From contig NZ_VJMG01000015.1 of the NCBI RefSeq assembly GCF_007004135.1, positions 1-64,000 of the forward strand: a stretch of 64,000 bases of DNA, read 5' to 3'. This stretch comes from Affinirhizobium straminoryzae. GTDB taxonomy: Bacteria; Pseudomonadota; Alphaproteobacteria; Rhizobiales; Rhizobiaceae. A model generated the notes under the pieces. The model did not search any database, had not been told where the DNA came from, and saw only the letters and a program-made list of their open reading frames with translations. Every line of letters starts with the position of its first letter. Position 1 is the stretch's first letter. The translations under genes were made by a program, and so were the position numbers. This document shows positions 1 to 8,409 of this stretch, one piece after another.

Positions 1-61
1 GGTCGTGCTCGAACAGGTCATCGCCCGTGACGCCGGGCCTGTGACCTGTTCGAGCACGACC
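1..61. repeat. Perfect 20-bp inverted repeat at the window edge
   Basis: Bases 1-20 are the exact reverse complement of 42-61, and an inner 5-bp pair (23-27 with 34-38) extends the fold. It lies inside the ATPase reading frame. It could be a true hairpin or a fold-back artefact at a contig end. Confidence 0.8.
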
Positions 62-861
62 TCAATCCCGTGAAGCTTCAATATGCTTCTGCCGGCTCTT
101 TGCTCGAGAATGCCTTCAAAGACGTTGATCCGGGGATCGCCGATGAATTCGGCCACAAACAGGTTGGCCGGTTCATGGTAGATTTCGTAGGGGCTGCCGA
201 TCTGCTGGATGACGCCGTCCTTCATCACCACGATGATATCGGACATGGTCAGCGCCTCGACCTGATCATGCGTCACGTAGACCGTGGTCGCGCCAAGATC
301 CCGCGACAGGCGCTTCAGTTCCGTTCGCATTTCCGTTCTCAATACCGCATCGAGATTGGACAGCGGCTCGTCCATCAGCAGGATGGAGTTGCGGGCGGCA
401 ATCAATCTGGCAACGGCAACACGCTGCTGCTGGCCGCCGGAAAGTTCCGACGGGAAGCGGTCTTCATAGTGTTCGAGTTGCACCTTCTTCAGCGCCTCGG
501 AAAGCCGTGCGGCAATCTCCTCTTTCGGCCGCTTTGCCTGCTGCAGCGCAAGCGTGATGTTCTTGTCGACCTTCATGTTCGGCCAGAGCGCATAGCTCTG
601 GAAGATGAAGCCGAGACCCCGCTTTTCCGGCGGCACGAAGCTGCCGTCGCGTCCGGAGTAAACCGTTTTTCCCGCAAGCGTCAGCTCGCCGCCGGAGGGC
701 TGTTCGAGCCCCGCAATGATGCGCAGCGTCGTGGTCTTGCCGCAGCCCGATGGCCCGAGCAGCGTCACGAACTTGCCCTTCGGGATTTCGAGATCGAGCG
801 GCGGTATGGCCAGGTGAGAGCCGTAGTATTTTGTGATGCCTTTCAGGGACACTTCGTTCAT
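1..861 (-). CDS. ABC transporter ATP-binding protein, Fe3+/sugar-phosphate (FbpC/AfuC) type, 3' end cut
   Basis: This is the cytoplasmic ATPase that energises the adjacent permease and binding protein. The start ATG (859-861) follows a GGAGG. Translation shows Walker A GPSGCGKT at about residues 36-43, a Q-loop (FIFQSYALWPN), the signature LSGGQQQR, Walker B ILLMDEP and the switch VYVTHDQVEAL. The C-terminal domain begins GDPRINVFEG and stays open to the left edge, so the protein is incomplete here. It is the last visible gene of a minus-strand operon. The final codons in view lie in a perfect 20-bp inverted repeat (1-61), so the last ~20 residues may not be authentic. Family assignment is firm; the substrate is inferred from neighbours. 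Confidence 0.9.
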   Translation of the reverse strand, partial: MNEVSLKGITKYYGSHLAIPPLDLEIPKGKFVTLLGPSGCGKTTTLRIIAGLEQPSGGELTLAGKTVYSGRDGSFVPPEKRGLGFIFQSYALWPNMKVDKNITLALQQAKRPKEEIAARLSEALKKVQLEHYEDRFPSELSGGQQQRVAVARLIAARNSILLMDEPLSNLDAVLRTEMRTELKRLSRDLGATTVYVTHDQVEALTMSDIIVVMKDGVIQQIGSPYEIYHEPANLFVAEFIGDPRINVFEGILEQRAGRSILKLHGIEVVLEQVTGPASRAMTCSSTT

Positions 862-920
862 CAGGTTTCCTCCCCAGGCTTTCCGGGTTGCATCACGGCA
901 ACCCGGCGCTCCGGTTTTCC

Positions 921-2147
921 TCAGTTGCTGGTTTCGACCACCCAGAAATCGTTGACTTGAGCGACATGGTCGCGCTGATATTCAGCCGATCCGAAAATCT
1001 TGCGAACTTTCGGCCAGTTCTCTCCACCCTTGGGCAGCGGCACATCCGTGCGCGGCGAGAACGTGCCCACCTTGAAATAGGCGGCCATGCCCTGCAGCTT
1101 CTTCAGGCTTTCGCCATCGCGATAGGGCTTTTCAAGTTTGGTGTCGGGGGTCAGGTCCCTTGATCCCATCTGGAAGGCGATGAACAGTTTAGCCGCATTC
1201 GGATGCGCCGACTGACCGGCAATCGCCACATAGGTCGAATAGGCAAAGACACCGGCCGGATCGATGTCATAGAGAACGGCATTGGCATAATCGTCGCTGC
1301 CGTTCTTGTTGATGTAATGCATGCTGGAGAAGGTGATCGGCGGCTTTGCCTGTCCCTTCAGCCCGGAGGCCGTCGCAAGCTTTGAGCCGGAATCGTAGAT
1401 GACAAGGTCATTCTTCAGGAGGCGGTGCAGGAATTCATAGCCGGCATTTTCGATGCCGTCGGACAGGACGAGCGGCTTTCCGGCATATTTTTCGTAGGAT
1501 TTGGCAAAATCGTCGGCGTGCTCGACGATCGAGGTCAAAAGCGCCAGCGATGTCAGAGAGCCAAGCGGGCTCTTCATCGCGAAACGCTTGTTCCAGGCCG
1601 GTTCCGTCAACTGCCACACATTGGTGACCGGCGGCGCATCCTTGTAGGTGTCGGCATTGTACATGAGCACCGTGGCTTCGATCACCTGCGTCAGCAGCGG
1701 CTCGCGCAGGTCGACCGGGATCTTGTCCTCCAGGTAACGCGGCACATAATTGACGATGCGATGGTTGGGCAGGAGGTCGTAGAACATCTGGGCGGTGCCG
1801 GCCGTGTTGACCACATCCACGGCAAAAATGCCCGCCTGCTGTTCGCGCACCACTTTCTCGATCGTCTTTTCCGAGCCGAGATCATAGGCGTTGACCTTGA
1901 TCTCCGGATAAAGCTTCATGAAGTCCTCGGCCAGCGCATTGACGGTCGAGGAGGAGGAATAGATGGTGACCTCGCCTTCCGCCTTGGCCTTCCTGACGAT
2001 CTCGTCCCAGTTCTCGTCCTTGGGCTGGTGGACGCCAAGCTCTGCCGTCTTCAGCCAGGTATCGAAGGCCGCATCTTGCGCGCAGGCCGCGGTACCAATA
2101 AGGCATGCGAATGTGGCGATCGCCACCCGTTTCCTAAGCATTTTCAT
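921..2147 (-). CDS. Periplasmic binding protein of Fe3+-type ABC transporter (FbpA/AfuA family)
   Basis: A 408-residue extracytoplasmic binding protein. The chosen ATG (2145-2147) has GGGAGGAAGAG just upstream and gives a clean signal peptide (MKMLRKRVAIATFACLIG...ACA-QDA). An upstream in-frame start would hide this. The mature part has the family pattern: EGEVTIYSSSSTVNALAEDFMKLYPEIKV near the N-terminus and AGIFAVDVVNTAG later. Members of this family bind ferric iron, phosphonates, polyamines or, for AfuA, hexose phosphates. The phosphatase gene in the same operon favours a phosphorylated ligand here; that is inference. It lies between the permease (34 bp upstream) and the ATPase. Confidence 0.88.
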   Translation of the reverse strand: MKMLRKRVAIATFACLIGTAACAQDAAFDTWLKTAELGVHQPKDENWDEIVRKAKAEGEVTIYSSSSTVNALAEDFMKLYPEIKVNAYDLGSEKTIEKVVREQQAGIFAVDVVNTAGTAQMFYDLLPNHRIVNYVPRYLEDKIPVDLREPLLTQVIEATVLMYNADTYKDAPPVTNVWQLTEPAWNKRFAMKSPLGSLTSLALLTSIVEHADDFAKSYEKYAGKPLVLSDGIENAGYEFLHRLLKNDLVIYDSGSKLATASGLKGQAKPPITFSSMHYINKNGSDDYANAVLYDIDPAGVFAYSTYVAIAGQSAHPNAAKLFIAFQMGSRDLTPDTKLEKPYRDGESLKKLQGMAAYFKVGTFSPRTDVPLPKGGENWPKVRKIFGSAEYQRDHVAQVNDFWVVETSN

Positions 2148-2181
2148 GTGAACTCTTCCTCCCTGTTGCACGGTCGCCTCC

Positions 2182-3999
2182 TCAAGCGAACCCCATCTTC
2201 GTATTGCGGAAAACCAGCCTGAACAGGATGTTGCAGCCCACGACCAGAGCAACGAGCAGCAGCGTTGCCGCTCCGATCAGCTGGGGGACATCATCGGTCT
2301 GGTAGGTATAGATCACGCTTGCCAGCACTGCCGTCGACGGCGTGACAAGCAGGATGATCAGCGACAGCTCGCGCATCGTGCCGATGAAACTCAACAGCAT
2401 GCCGGAGACCAGTCCCGAAGCGGCAAGAGGTGCCACGATGTGGCGAACACGGCTGATCCAGCCAATGCCCTGCACGCGTGCGGATTCTTCGAGAGACTTG
2501 TCGATCTGCAGCATCGCGGCGATGCCGGTGCGCGAGGTATAGGGCAGGTTTTTCACCGCCGCGATCAAAACCAGCAGCGCAAACGTCCCGTAAAGGGCCG
2601 GGATGGGTCCGACCGGTCGCGAGAACATGCCGATATAGATGGCGCCAAATGCCACCGCCGGAAAGATGTAAGGCAGGAAGGCTGCCATCTCCAGCGCCCG
2701 CGACGACAGGCTTCCACGTGTCTTCACCACCACGTAACCGATGAGGAAGCCGAGAATGCCGGTGGCAAGAGCCGTGAAGAATGCCAGGCTGAGGCTGTTC
2801 CAGGCCGCGTGCAGGATCTGCGGGTTCTGAAAGACGCCCGCATAGATCGCATTGACGCCGCCGCGTGCACCAATCCAGTAATGCAGGGTCAGATTGGACA
2901 GGTCATAATTGCCGGCGGTACGCGAAAGCGACTGGAGCACGAGCAATCCAAGCGGCAAGACCACGGTCAAGCACATGAGCCCCACGACAAAGGCGAAGAC
3001 CAGCCACCGTGCACGGCCGAGATCGATTTCGCGCCGGCGAAACCCCTTGCCGGACATGGTGACGAAGCTCTTGCGCACGCCGATCATGCGCTGGTTGATC
3101 CAGATGAACAGAATGGCCATCACCACCAGCACGAGCGCCAGAAGATAGCCGTCTCCGACATTGCGCGACCCGATCGCGGCGTAGATCTGCGTCGGCAGTA
3201 CGAAATACCGGATGGGCATGCCGAGAACCGCGGGCGTTCCGAAGGATCCGATAACCCGGATGAAGGTCATGACGACGGCCGAGCCGACGGCCGGAAGAAC
3301 GAGCGGTGCCGTGATGGAGACGAACTGCCGCAGCCGGGACATGCCGGCAATGGCACCCGCCTCTTCGAGCTGGCTGTCCACCGTGGCAAGCGAGCCGGAA
3401 ATGATCAGGAACCCGTAGACATAATAATGCAGGGACAGGCAGATGATGATGGGAATTCCGCCAAAGGCGATCCAGTCGGGGGGCTGCACGCCGAAGAGAT
3501 AGGCAAAGACGCCGGACGCTCCGCCCACCCGGTCATTCTTGAAAAAGGTGACCCAGGCGAGCGCCATCACCCAGGACGGCAGCATATAGGGCAGGACGAC
3601 CGCCGTGTTGACGAACTCGCGATAGGGCACGTTGGTGCGCACGACGATCCACGCAAGGAGGGCTCCCAGCGCCAGGCAGATGATCGTTGCCCCGAACGCC
3701 GTGACGAGCGAGTTCATGAACGGCTTGTAGAACAGGGCCCAGGAAAGCCGGCCGCCAAAGACGCGCTCATAATGAAAAAGCGTCAGTTCTCCCGGCTGTC
3801 GCCCGGGCAAATAGGCAGAATCATAAGGCTGTACGGTGATCGTCTCCCGCACCAGCTGGAACAGCGGTACGATAACAAGGAGCCCCAGCAGGATGGCAAG
3901 GCCGAGCGCGATCAACCGCTCCGGCGCAGAGACAAAATCCGCTGCACGCCGCATCCAGCGTCGGCTATCGCGACTGGCTGTTTCTGAAAATAGGGTCAC
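2182..3999 (-). CDS. Fused two-domain ABC permease (FbpB/AfuB type)
   Basis: A 605-residue inner-membrane permease containing two consecutive binding-protein-dependent permease domains, as usual for FbpB-type proteins. The first half carries an EAA-like loop (QLEEAGAIAGMSRLRQFVSITAPLVLPA) and the second carries SLEESARVQGIGWISRVRHIVAPLAASG. Many hydrophobic segments are visible. The start is GTG (3997-3999), set by GGGAGGAG about 7 bases upstream; no better ATG exists. It is translated 34 bp ahead of the binding-protein gene and 74 bp after the phosphatase gene on the same strand, so co-transcription is likely. Confidence 0.9.
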   Translation of the reverse strand: MTLFSETASRDSRRWMRRAADFVSAPERLIALGLAILLGLLVIVPLFQLVRETITVQPYDSAYLPGRQPGELTLFHYERVFGGRLSWALFYKPFMNSLVTAFGATIICLALGALLAWIVVRTNVPYREFVNTAVVLPYMLPSWVMALAWVTFFKNDRVGGASGVFAYLFGVQPPDWIAFGGIPIIICLSLHYYVYGFLIISGSLATVDSQLEEAGAIAGMSRLRQFVSITAPLVLPAVGSAVVMTFIRVIGSFGTPAVLGMPIRYFVLPTQIYAAIGSRNVGDGYLLALVLVVMAILFIWINQRMIGVRKSFVTMSGKGFRRREIDLGRARWLVFAFVVGLMCLTVVLPLGLLVLQSLSRTAGNYDLSNLTLHYWIGARGGVNAIYAGVFQNPQILHAAWNSLSLAFFTALATGILGFLIGYVVVKTRGSLSSRALEMAAFLPYIFPAVAFGAIYIGMFSRPVGPIPALYGTFALLVLIAAVKNLPYTSRTGIAAMLQIDKSLEESARVQGIGWISRVRHIVAPLAASGLVSGMLLSFIGTMRELSLIILLVTPSTAVLASVIYTYQTDDVPQLIGAATLLLVALVVGCNILFRLVFRNTKMGFA

Positions 4000-4073
4000 T
4001 CTGTCTCTCCTCCCAGACGGCGCTCCAAGCCGTTTATGTCGCAGATCGCGATTGTGGCGCGATCCCCTCCTCT

Positions 4074-4919
4074 TCAGGCAGCGTGGTGCCTCTCGCGCCT
4101 GCCCAGCGGCTCAGCCAGCACGATGCCGACCGCGTCGCTGACGCCATCGGCGATGGCGGGCGCGCTTGCAAGAACAGCGCCGCCAGTCTGCAAAGACCCG
4201 ATTTCGAAGAAGGGGCAGACGCGTCCGCCCGCTTCCGCCACCAGCAGCAGGCCCGGCACGCAATCCCACGAATTCATGTGCAGTTCGACATAGGCATCCG
4301 AGCGGCCATCCGCGACATAGGCCAGCGCCATGGCACCGGAGCCTGCCCGCCGGACATTCGCCCCCTTGTCCAGAAGCCGCGTCATTGCCTCAAGATACTG
4401 TGCGTTGGGGATACGGGTCGACCAGCCCAGCTCGACGGATGCCATGTCGAAGCGAGCCGTCCGGGCTGCCGAGATCGGCTGGCCGTTGCGGGTCGCTCCC
4501 TCGCCGGCCCGGCAAAAATACAGCTCGTCCAGCGCCGGATTGTAGATCGCCGCAAGCTTGGCGACATTTTCCTCCACATAGCCGATGGAAATGCAGAAAT
4601 GCGGAATGCCGCGGGCAAAATTGGCAGTACCGTCAATCGGATCGACCACCCAGACCCGCTCGCGGATATCCCCGCCGCCCTCCTCGCCAAAGAAGCTGTC
4701 ATCCGGAAAGGCTGAAGCAATGCGCTGCCGGATATGCGCTTCGGAGGCCGCGTCGGTTTCCGTGAGGTAATCCTGCGGTCCCTTCATCGAGAAGTCAGCC
4801 GCCCTGCCATTCTCAAAGCCCTCAAGGACCAGGGCTCCGGCAGAGAGAATGACATCACGGCACAACTGCGCGCGACCATCCAGATCGTTCGTATAGGACA
4901 TTGCTGAAGGCATGCGCAT
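4074..4919 (-). CDS. Inositol-monophosphatase-family phosphatase
   Basis: A Mg-dependent phosphomonoesterase of the IMPase/FIG superfamily. It shows the three metal-site motifs: GEEGGG, WVVDPIDGTANFARG and the C-terminal SWDCVPGLLLVAEAGG. About 280 residues, normal for the family. Two ATGs (4919 and 4913) lie behind AGGGAGAGG; the second has the better spacing, the first is given. Family members dephosphorylate inositol phosphate, histidinol phosphate, fructose bisphosphate or PAP, and sequence alone does not decide which. Being in the same operon as an AfuABC-like importer suggests it removes phosphate from the imported ligand. A 30-bp palindrome sits immediately upstream. Confidence 0.88.
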   Translation of the reverse strand: MRMPSAMSYTNDLDGRAQLCRDVILSAGALVLEGFENGRAADFSMKGPQDYLTETDAASEAHIRQRIASAFPDDSFFGEEGGGDIRERVWVVDPIDGTANFARGIPHFCISIGYVEENVAKLAAIYNPALDELYFCRAGEGATRNGQPISAARTARFDMASVELGWSTRIPNAQYLEAMTRLLDKGANVRRAGSGAMALAYVADGRSDAYVELHMNSWDCVPGLLLVAEAGGRVCPFFEIGSLQTGGAVLASAPAIADGVSDAVGIVLAEPLGRRERHHAA

Positions 4920-4930
4920 TCCTCTCCCTT

Positions 4931-4960
4931 GAACACGTGTGCAAATTTGCACACGTGTTC
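4931..4960. promoter_or_regulatory. Perfect 30-bp palindrome, probable operator
   Basis: Half-site GAACACGTGTGCAAA, mirrored exactly. Each arm contains the self-complementary octamer ACACGTGT (4933-4940 and 4951-4958), 18 bp centre to centre. It lies 11 bp before the phosphatase start and 61 bp after the LacI stop. There is no T-run, so an operator is likelier than a terminator. The adjacent LacI protein is the obvious candidate binder. Confidence 0.7.
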
Positions 4961-5021
4961 ATTCATTGCAAGCGCGTATCTCTTACGGGACGGAAAAAGT
5001 TCGGGCTGGACCGAAGGGGCG

Positions 5022-6011
5022 TCAGCGCCGGACGGTGCTGCGTTCGATAAGGGCCACGGGGACGTTGGTGATGACGGACTGACCAAGCTCATGATCGAGC
5101 GCCGCCAGAACGGCCTCCGTCAGGACTTCGAACGACTGCGAGATCGTCGTCAGTTCGTAGCTTCGCCAGGAGGCCTGCGGAATGTCGTCAAAGCCGATGA
5201 CGGACAGATCTTCGGGCACGCGGCGCCCCATGTCGTTTCGGGCGCCATCGAGAAAGCCGATGGCCATGATGTCCGTCACGCAAAACGCTCCATCAATCTG
5301 TCGGTCAGACAGGAGCTCCCGGGCGGCCTTCAGTCCCGTCTCATAGGTTGTCGGGCCATCATGCCAGACGACGATATCCGTGCCGGCGGCGGTCATGACG
5401 TCGGAAAATGCCTTGCACCGGCGCAACTGGGTCGGCGTTCCCGATCCACTTGTCACGACGGCGACCTTTCGGCATCCCGCCGCCTTCAGGCGTTCTGCCG
5501 CAAGCGTTGCGCCGGCAATGTCGTCGCTGAGGATGATATCGGTGTCGGACCGGGCGAGCTGTCTGTTGATGACGATGAGCTTAACGCCATTGGCAAGACA
5601 TTCATCCACGATTGACATCGGTGGCTCGCCCGAGAGGACGACAATCGCGCGCGCCCGAAACTCGAAAATCAGTTCGATGAGAGGTGCAATGTCACTGCGT
5701 GCATCCGCAGCATTCAGAAGCAGGCATTGCAGGCCGCGCCGCAGCAATCCGATGCTGAGCATATCCAGCTGCTTTGCCATGAAGGGCAAGGAAAGGTTCG
5801 CCCCAACCACGCCAACGAGATTGGACGAGGAATTATTGAGGCCTTGGGCAAGTCTGTTGACGCGATAACCCAGTTCCTGAGCGGCCTGAAGCACCTTGCG
5901 GCGCACCTCAGGCGAGACGCTGGCGCCCTCCGTGAATGTCCGGGAGACGGCAGAACGCGAAACGCCTGCTCTTTGAGCGACGTCGACGGACGTGACAAAG
6001 GCCTTGACCAT
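5022..6011 (-). CDS. LacI-family transcriptional regulator
   Basis: A 329-residue regulator. The N-terminal helix-turn-helix is visible (SVDVAQRAGVSRSAVSRTFTEGASVSPEVRRKVLQAAQELGYRVN, about residues 7-55), followed by a periplasmic-binding-protein-like sensor domain ending with VIGFDDIPQASWRSYELTTI, typical of the family. The start ATG is at 6009-6011 with only a weak ribosome site. It is encoded upstream of, and in the same direction as, the phosphatase/ABC genes, so it probably controls them through the palindrome at 4931-4960. Its ligand is unknown; a sugar or sugar phosphate would fit the operon. Confidence 0.9.
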   Translation of the reverse strand: MVKAFVTSVDVAQRAGVSRSAVSRTFTEGASVSPEVRRKVLQAAQELGYRVNRLAQGLNNSSSNLVGVVGANLSLPFMAKQLDMLSIGLLRRGLQCLLLNAADARSDIAPLIELIFEFRARAIVVLSGEPPMSIVDECLANGVKLIVINRQLARSDTDIILSDDIAGATLAAERLKAAGCRKVAVVTSGSGTPTQLRRCKAFSDVMTAAGTDIVVWHDGPTTYETGLKAARELLSDRQIDGAFCVTDIMAIGFLDGARNDMGRRVPEDLSVIGFDDIPQASWRSYELTTISQSFEVLTEAVLAALDHELGQSVITNVPVALIERSTVRR

Positions 6012-6196
6012 GGCAATCCAACGGGAAAAGAGGGTGTACGGCGTTCATCGCACTACGATACTTTTCCCATCCTTACAATCTGCGCATGCCAATGGCCTGC
6101 CGCCCGTCTCCGCTTTGAAGGGATATGAACTGCCGGCGCGCCTTCGTAATCCAAGTGTCTTCTGATTTATTTCCGATCTTTGGTGCAACGCAATTT

Positions 6197-6994
6197 TTAG
6201 AAAGCCGGGAAAAATCGGTCTGCAGCTGCTTTCAGATCAGGCTGCCACTCACCGACCTCAATCCTACCGGTTTCGGTGAGTTCGGTACAGACGAAGTGGG
6301 AAAGCTCATCACGCCGAATGACCGCAGCACTCAGTCTGCCGGTCCGATAGGCGCCGGTATCCAATGCAATGCGATTTTCATAGACTTCGGGTCTGAGCGA
6401 TTTGGTGATCGTGTGGCCGTGTAAAACGACATGGTCAAATAGGTCCATGTGGTCCAGAAAGCCGGCGCGGATCCATCGCAAATCGTGTTCGCTTTGACTG
6501 GCGAGCTGGACGCCGGGGCGGATTCCGGCATGAACGAAGCAGAAGCGTCCCATCTCCTTGAAGGTCAGTGCGTTTTCCAGCAAGTCCGCATGATGGGGGA
6601 AACCGCGGCGAATGTCAGCGGCGATGTTTTTGAAATCAGGAACCGGGTGATCAGAATAGGCGCATACGGTTGCGACACCGCCCCAGTCCATCCAGTTGAT
6701 GGCGTCCTCATCGGTGAGAGTGCCTCTCAGGAGTTCACGCAGGTAGAAGTCGTGGTTGCCGAGAATGAGCCGAGAACCGGGATAACGGTCGAGCGTCGAG
6801 TAAACCTGATCAAGGACCTTCGGACTGTGAGGGCCGCGATCGATCAGATCTCCCAGGAAAAGCACGACGGGAGGGGATTGATCATCTTTCGAGACCGCCG
6901 CGATGTAACCCAGCATGGCTTCGAGAAGGTCGGCAAGTCCATGAATATCGGCAATGGCATAGATATCGGACGGAAAGCTTTCTGTCGGGGTCAT
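6197..6994 (-). CDS. Calcineurin-like metallophosphatase (PPP-type serine/threonine phosphatase family)
   Basis: A 265-residue dinuclear-metal phosphoesterase. The motifs appear in order: IYAIADIHG, LFLGDLIDRGPHS, LILGNHDFYLREL and, near the C-terminus, VVLHGHTIT followed by NRIALDTGAYRTGRLSA. This is the PrpA/ApaH-like pattern, and the substrate could be a phosphoprotein or a nucleotide. The ATG at 6992-6994 is preceded by CAGGAATAGC; a TTG 30 bp upstream (7024) lacks a ribosome site and was rejected. It stands alone, 185 bp before the LacI gene and 161 bp after the glycerate kinase stop. A functional link to either neighbour is unproven. Confidence 0.85.
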   Translation of the reverse strand: MTPTESFPSDIYAIADIHGLADLLEAMLGYIAAVSKDDQSPPVVLFLGDLIDRGPHSPKVLDQVYSTLDRYPGSRLILGNHDFYLRELLRGTLTDEDAINWMDWGGVATVCAYSDHPVPDFKNIAADIRRGFPHHADLLENALTFKEMGRFCFVHAGIRPGVQLASQSEHDLRWIRAGFLDHMDLFDHVVLHGHTITKSLRPEVYENRIALDTGAYRTGRLSAAVIRRDELSHFVCTELTETGRIEVGEWQPDLKAAADRFFPAF

Positions 6995-7155
6995 GCTATT
7001 CCTGCAGGGCAAAATGGCGGGCAATATTATCCGGGCTGTTACGGCTTCATATCATTTCGAGCTGTGACATTTGACGGCCTCAATGGCTATCGCAATCGGA
7101 GCCAATTGCAACCGTCCGCCGTGCCCTGAGGCATCGGACACCGATCGGATACCGA

Positions 7156-8409
7156 TCAGCGACCAATGGATATCGCACGGAAATCGTTGACATTGGTCAG
7201 CGTCGGGCCTGTCACGACCTGACTGCCGATCGCGGCGAAGAAGCTGTGGGCATCGTTGGCGGCAAGGGCCGCCTGCGGATCGAAACCGGCAGCGCTGGCC
7301 AATCCAAGCGTTTGCGGTCCGATGACCGCACCCGCCACCTCCGCCGCGCCATCGACGCCGTCAGTATCGCAGGCAATTGCGTGAATGCCGTCCTCCCCGT
7401 TCAGCGCGAGCGCCAGGGCGAGGCAGAATTCGGCGTTCGGTCCGCCGACACCATTGCCGCGCCGGGTCACGGTCAGTTCGCCGCCGGACAGCAGGAGAAC
7501 GGGGCGATCCCCTGGGTGAAGCGAAGCGCGGATCTTGAGGGCAAGTTCCGCCTGCGCGCGTCCCACATCACGGGCTTCGCCTTCCAGCGCATCGCCGAGC
7601 AGGCGCACATCGTAGCCCGCGCTTTCAGCCAGTGCGGCAGCCGCCGTGAGCGACTGTTTCGGCGCGGCATAGATGACGTTTTCGACGCGGGAAACGCGCG
7701 GATCTTGCGGCGTCAGAACCCGTGGAGGCGCGGCAAGGGCGGCCCGGACGCTTGCCGGAACCTCAACCTTCCACTGTTTCAGGATCGCCAGCGCCTCGTC
7801 CGGCGCGGACACATCGCCAACGGTTGGGCCGGAGCCGATGAAGGCCGGATCGTCGCCCGGCACGTCGGAAATCAGAAGCGAGAGCATGCGCGCCGGATAG
7901 GCAGCGGCGGCCAGCTGTCCACCCTTCACGCGGCTCAGGTGCTTGCGCACGGTGTTCATCTTGTCGATTGGCGCGCCGGAGGCGAGCAGGGCTGCATTGA
8001 CCGCCTGCTTCTCGGCGAGGCTGACCCCTTCGGCGGGGGCGACCAGCAGCGCAGAAGCACCACCGGAAATGAGCGCGAGGACGAAATCACCCTCCCCTGC
8101 CGTCTTCACAAGATCGAGCATGCGGGCCGTCGCCTTGAGCCCGCTCTCGTCCGGCACGGGATGCGCCGCCTCCACAATCTCGATGCCGCGGCAGGGCCGG
8201 CCATAGCCATAACGGGTGATGACCAGCCCCTCGCAAGGCCCCCACGCCGCCTCGACTGCCTCGGCCATGCGGGCGCTCGCCTTGCCGGCGCCGACGACGA
8301 TCAACCGGCCTTGCGGCCGCCTGGGTAGGAAGCGGGCGAGCGAGCGCATGGGATCGGCCACCTCCACCGCCTTGTCGAAGAGTTGCCGGAGAAAAGCTTC
8401 CGTTGTCAT
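7156..8409 (-). CDS. Glycerate 2-kinase (MOFRL family)
   Basis: Phosphorylates D-glycerate to 2-phosphoglycerate with ATP, feeding lower glycolysis. A 417-residue protein with the glycerate kinase pattern: RLIVVGAGKASARMAEAVE near the N-terminus, LISGGASALLVAPAEGVSL, NTVRKHLSRVKGGQLA, LLISDVPGDDPAFIGSGPTVGD, and a C-terminal MOFRL domain (SGGELTVTRRGNGVGGPNAEFCLALAL; CDTDGVDGAAEVAGA). Homologues are often mislabelled hydroxypyruvate reductase. The ATG overlaps the stop of the upstream LacI gene by 4 bp, so translation is coupled. As the last gene of a long catabolic operon, it suggests that a C3 fragment leaves the pathway as glycerate. Confidence 0.93.
   Translation of the reverse strand: MTTEAFLRQLFDKAVEVADPMRSLARFLPRRPQGRLIVVGAGKASARMAEAVEAAWGPCEGLVITRYGYGRPCRGIEIVEAAHPVPDESGLKATARMLDLVKTAGEGDFVLALISGGASALLVAPAEGVSLAEKQAVNAALLASGAPIDKMNTVRKHLSRVKGGQLAAAAYPARMLSLLISDVPGDDPAFIGSGPTVGDVSAPDEALAILKQWKVEVPASVRAALAAPPRVLTPQDPRVSRVENVIYAAPKQSLTAAAALAESAGYDVRLLGDALEGEARDVGRAQAELALKIRASLHPGDRPVLLLSGGELTVTRRGNGVGGPNAEFCLALALALNGEDGIHAIACDTDGVDGAAEVAGAVIGPQTLGLASAAGFDPQAALAANDAHSFFAAIGSQVVTGPTLTNVNDFRAISIGR

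Noticed and set aside
2440-3987. 515-codon open frame on the plus strand
   Set aside because: Antisense of the fused permease gene; composition is charged and repetitive with no family resemblance.
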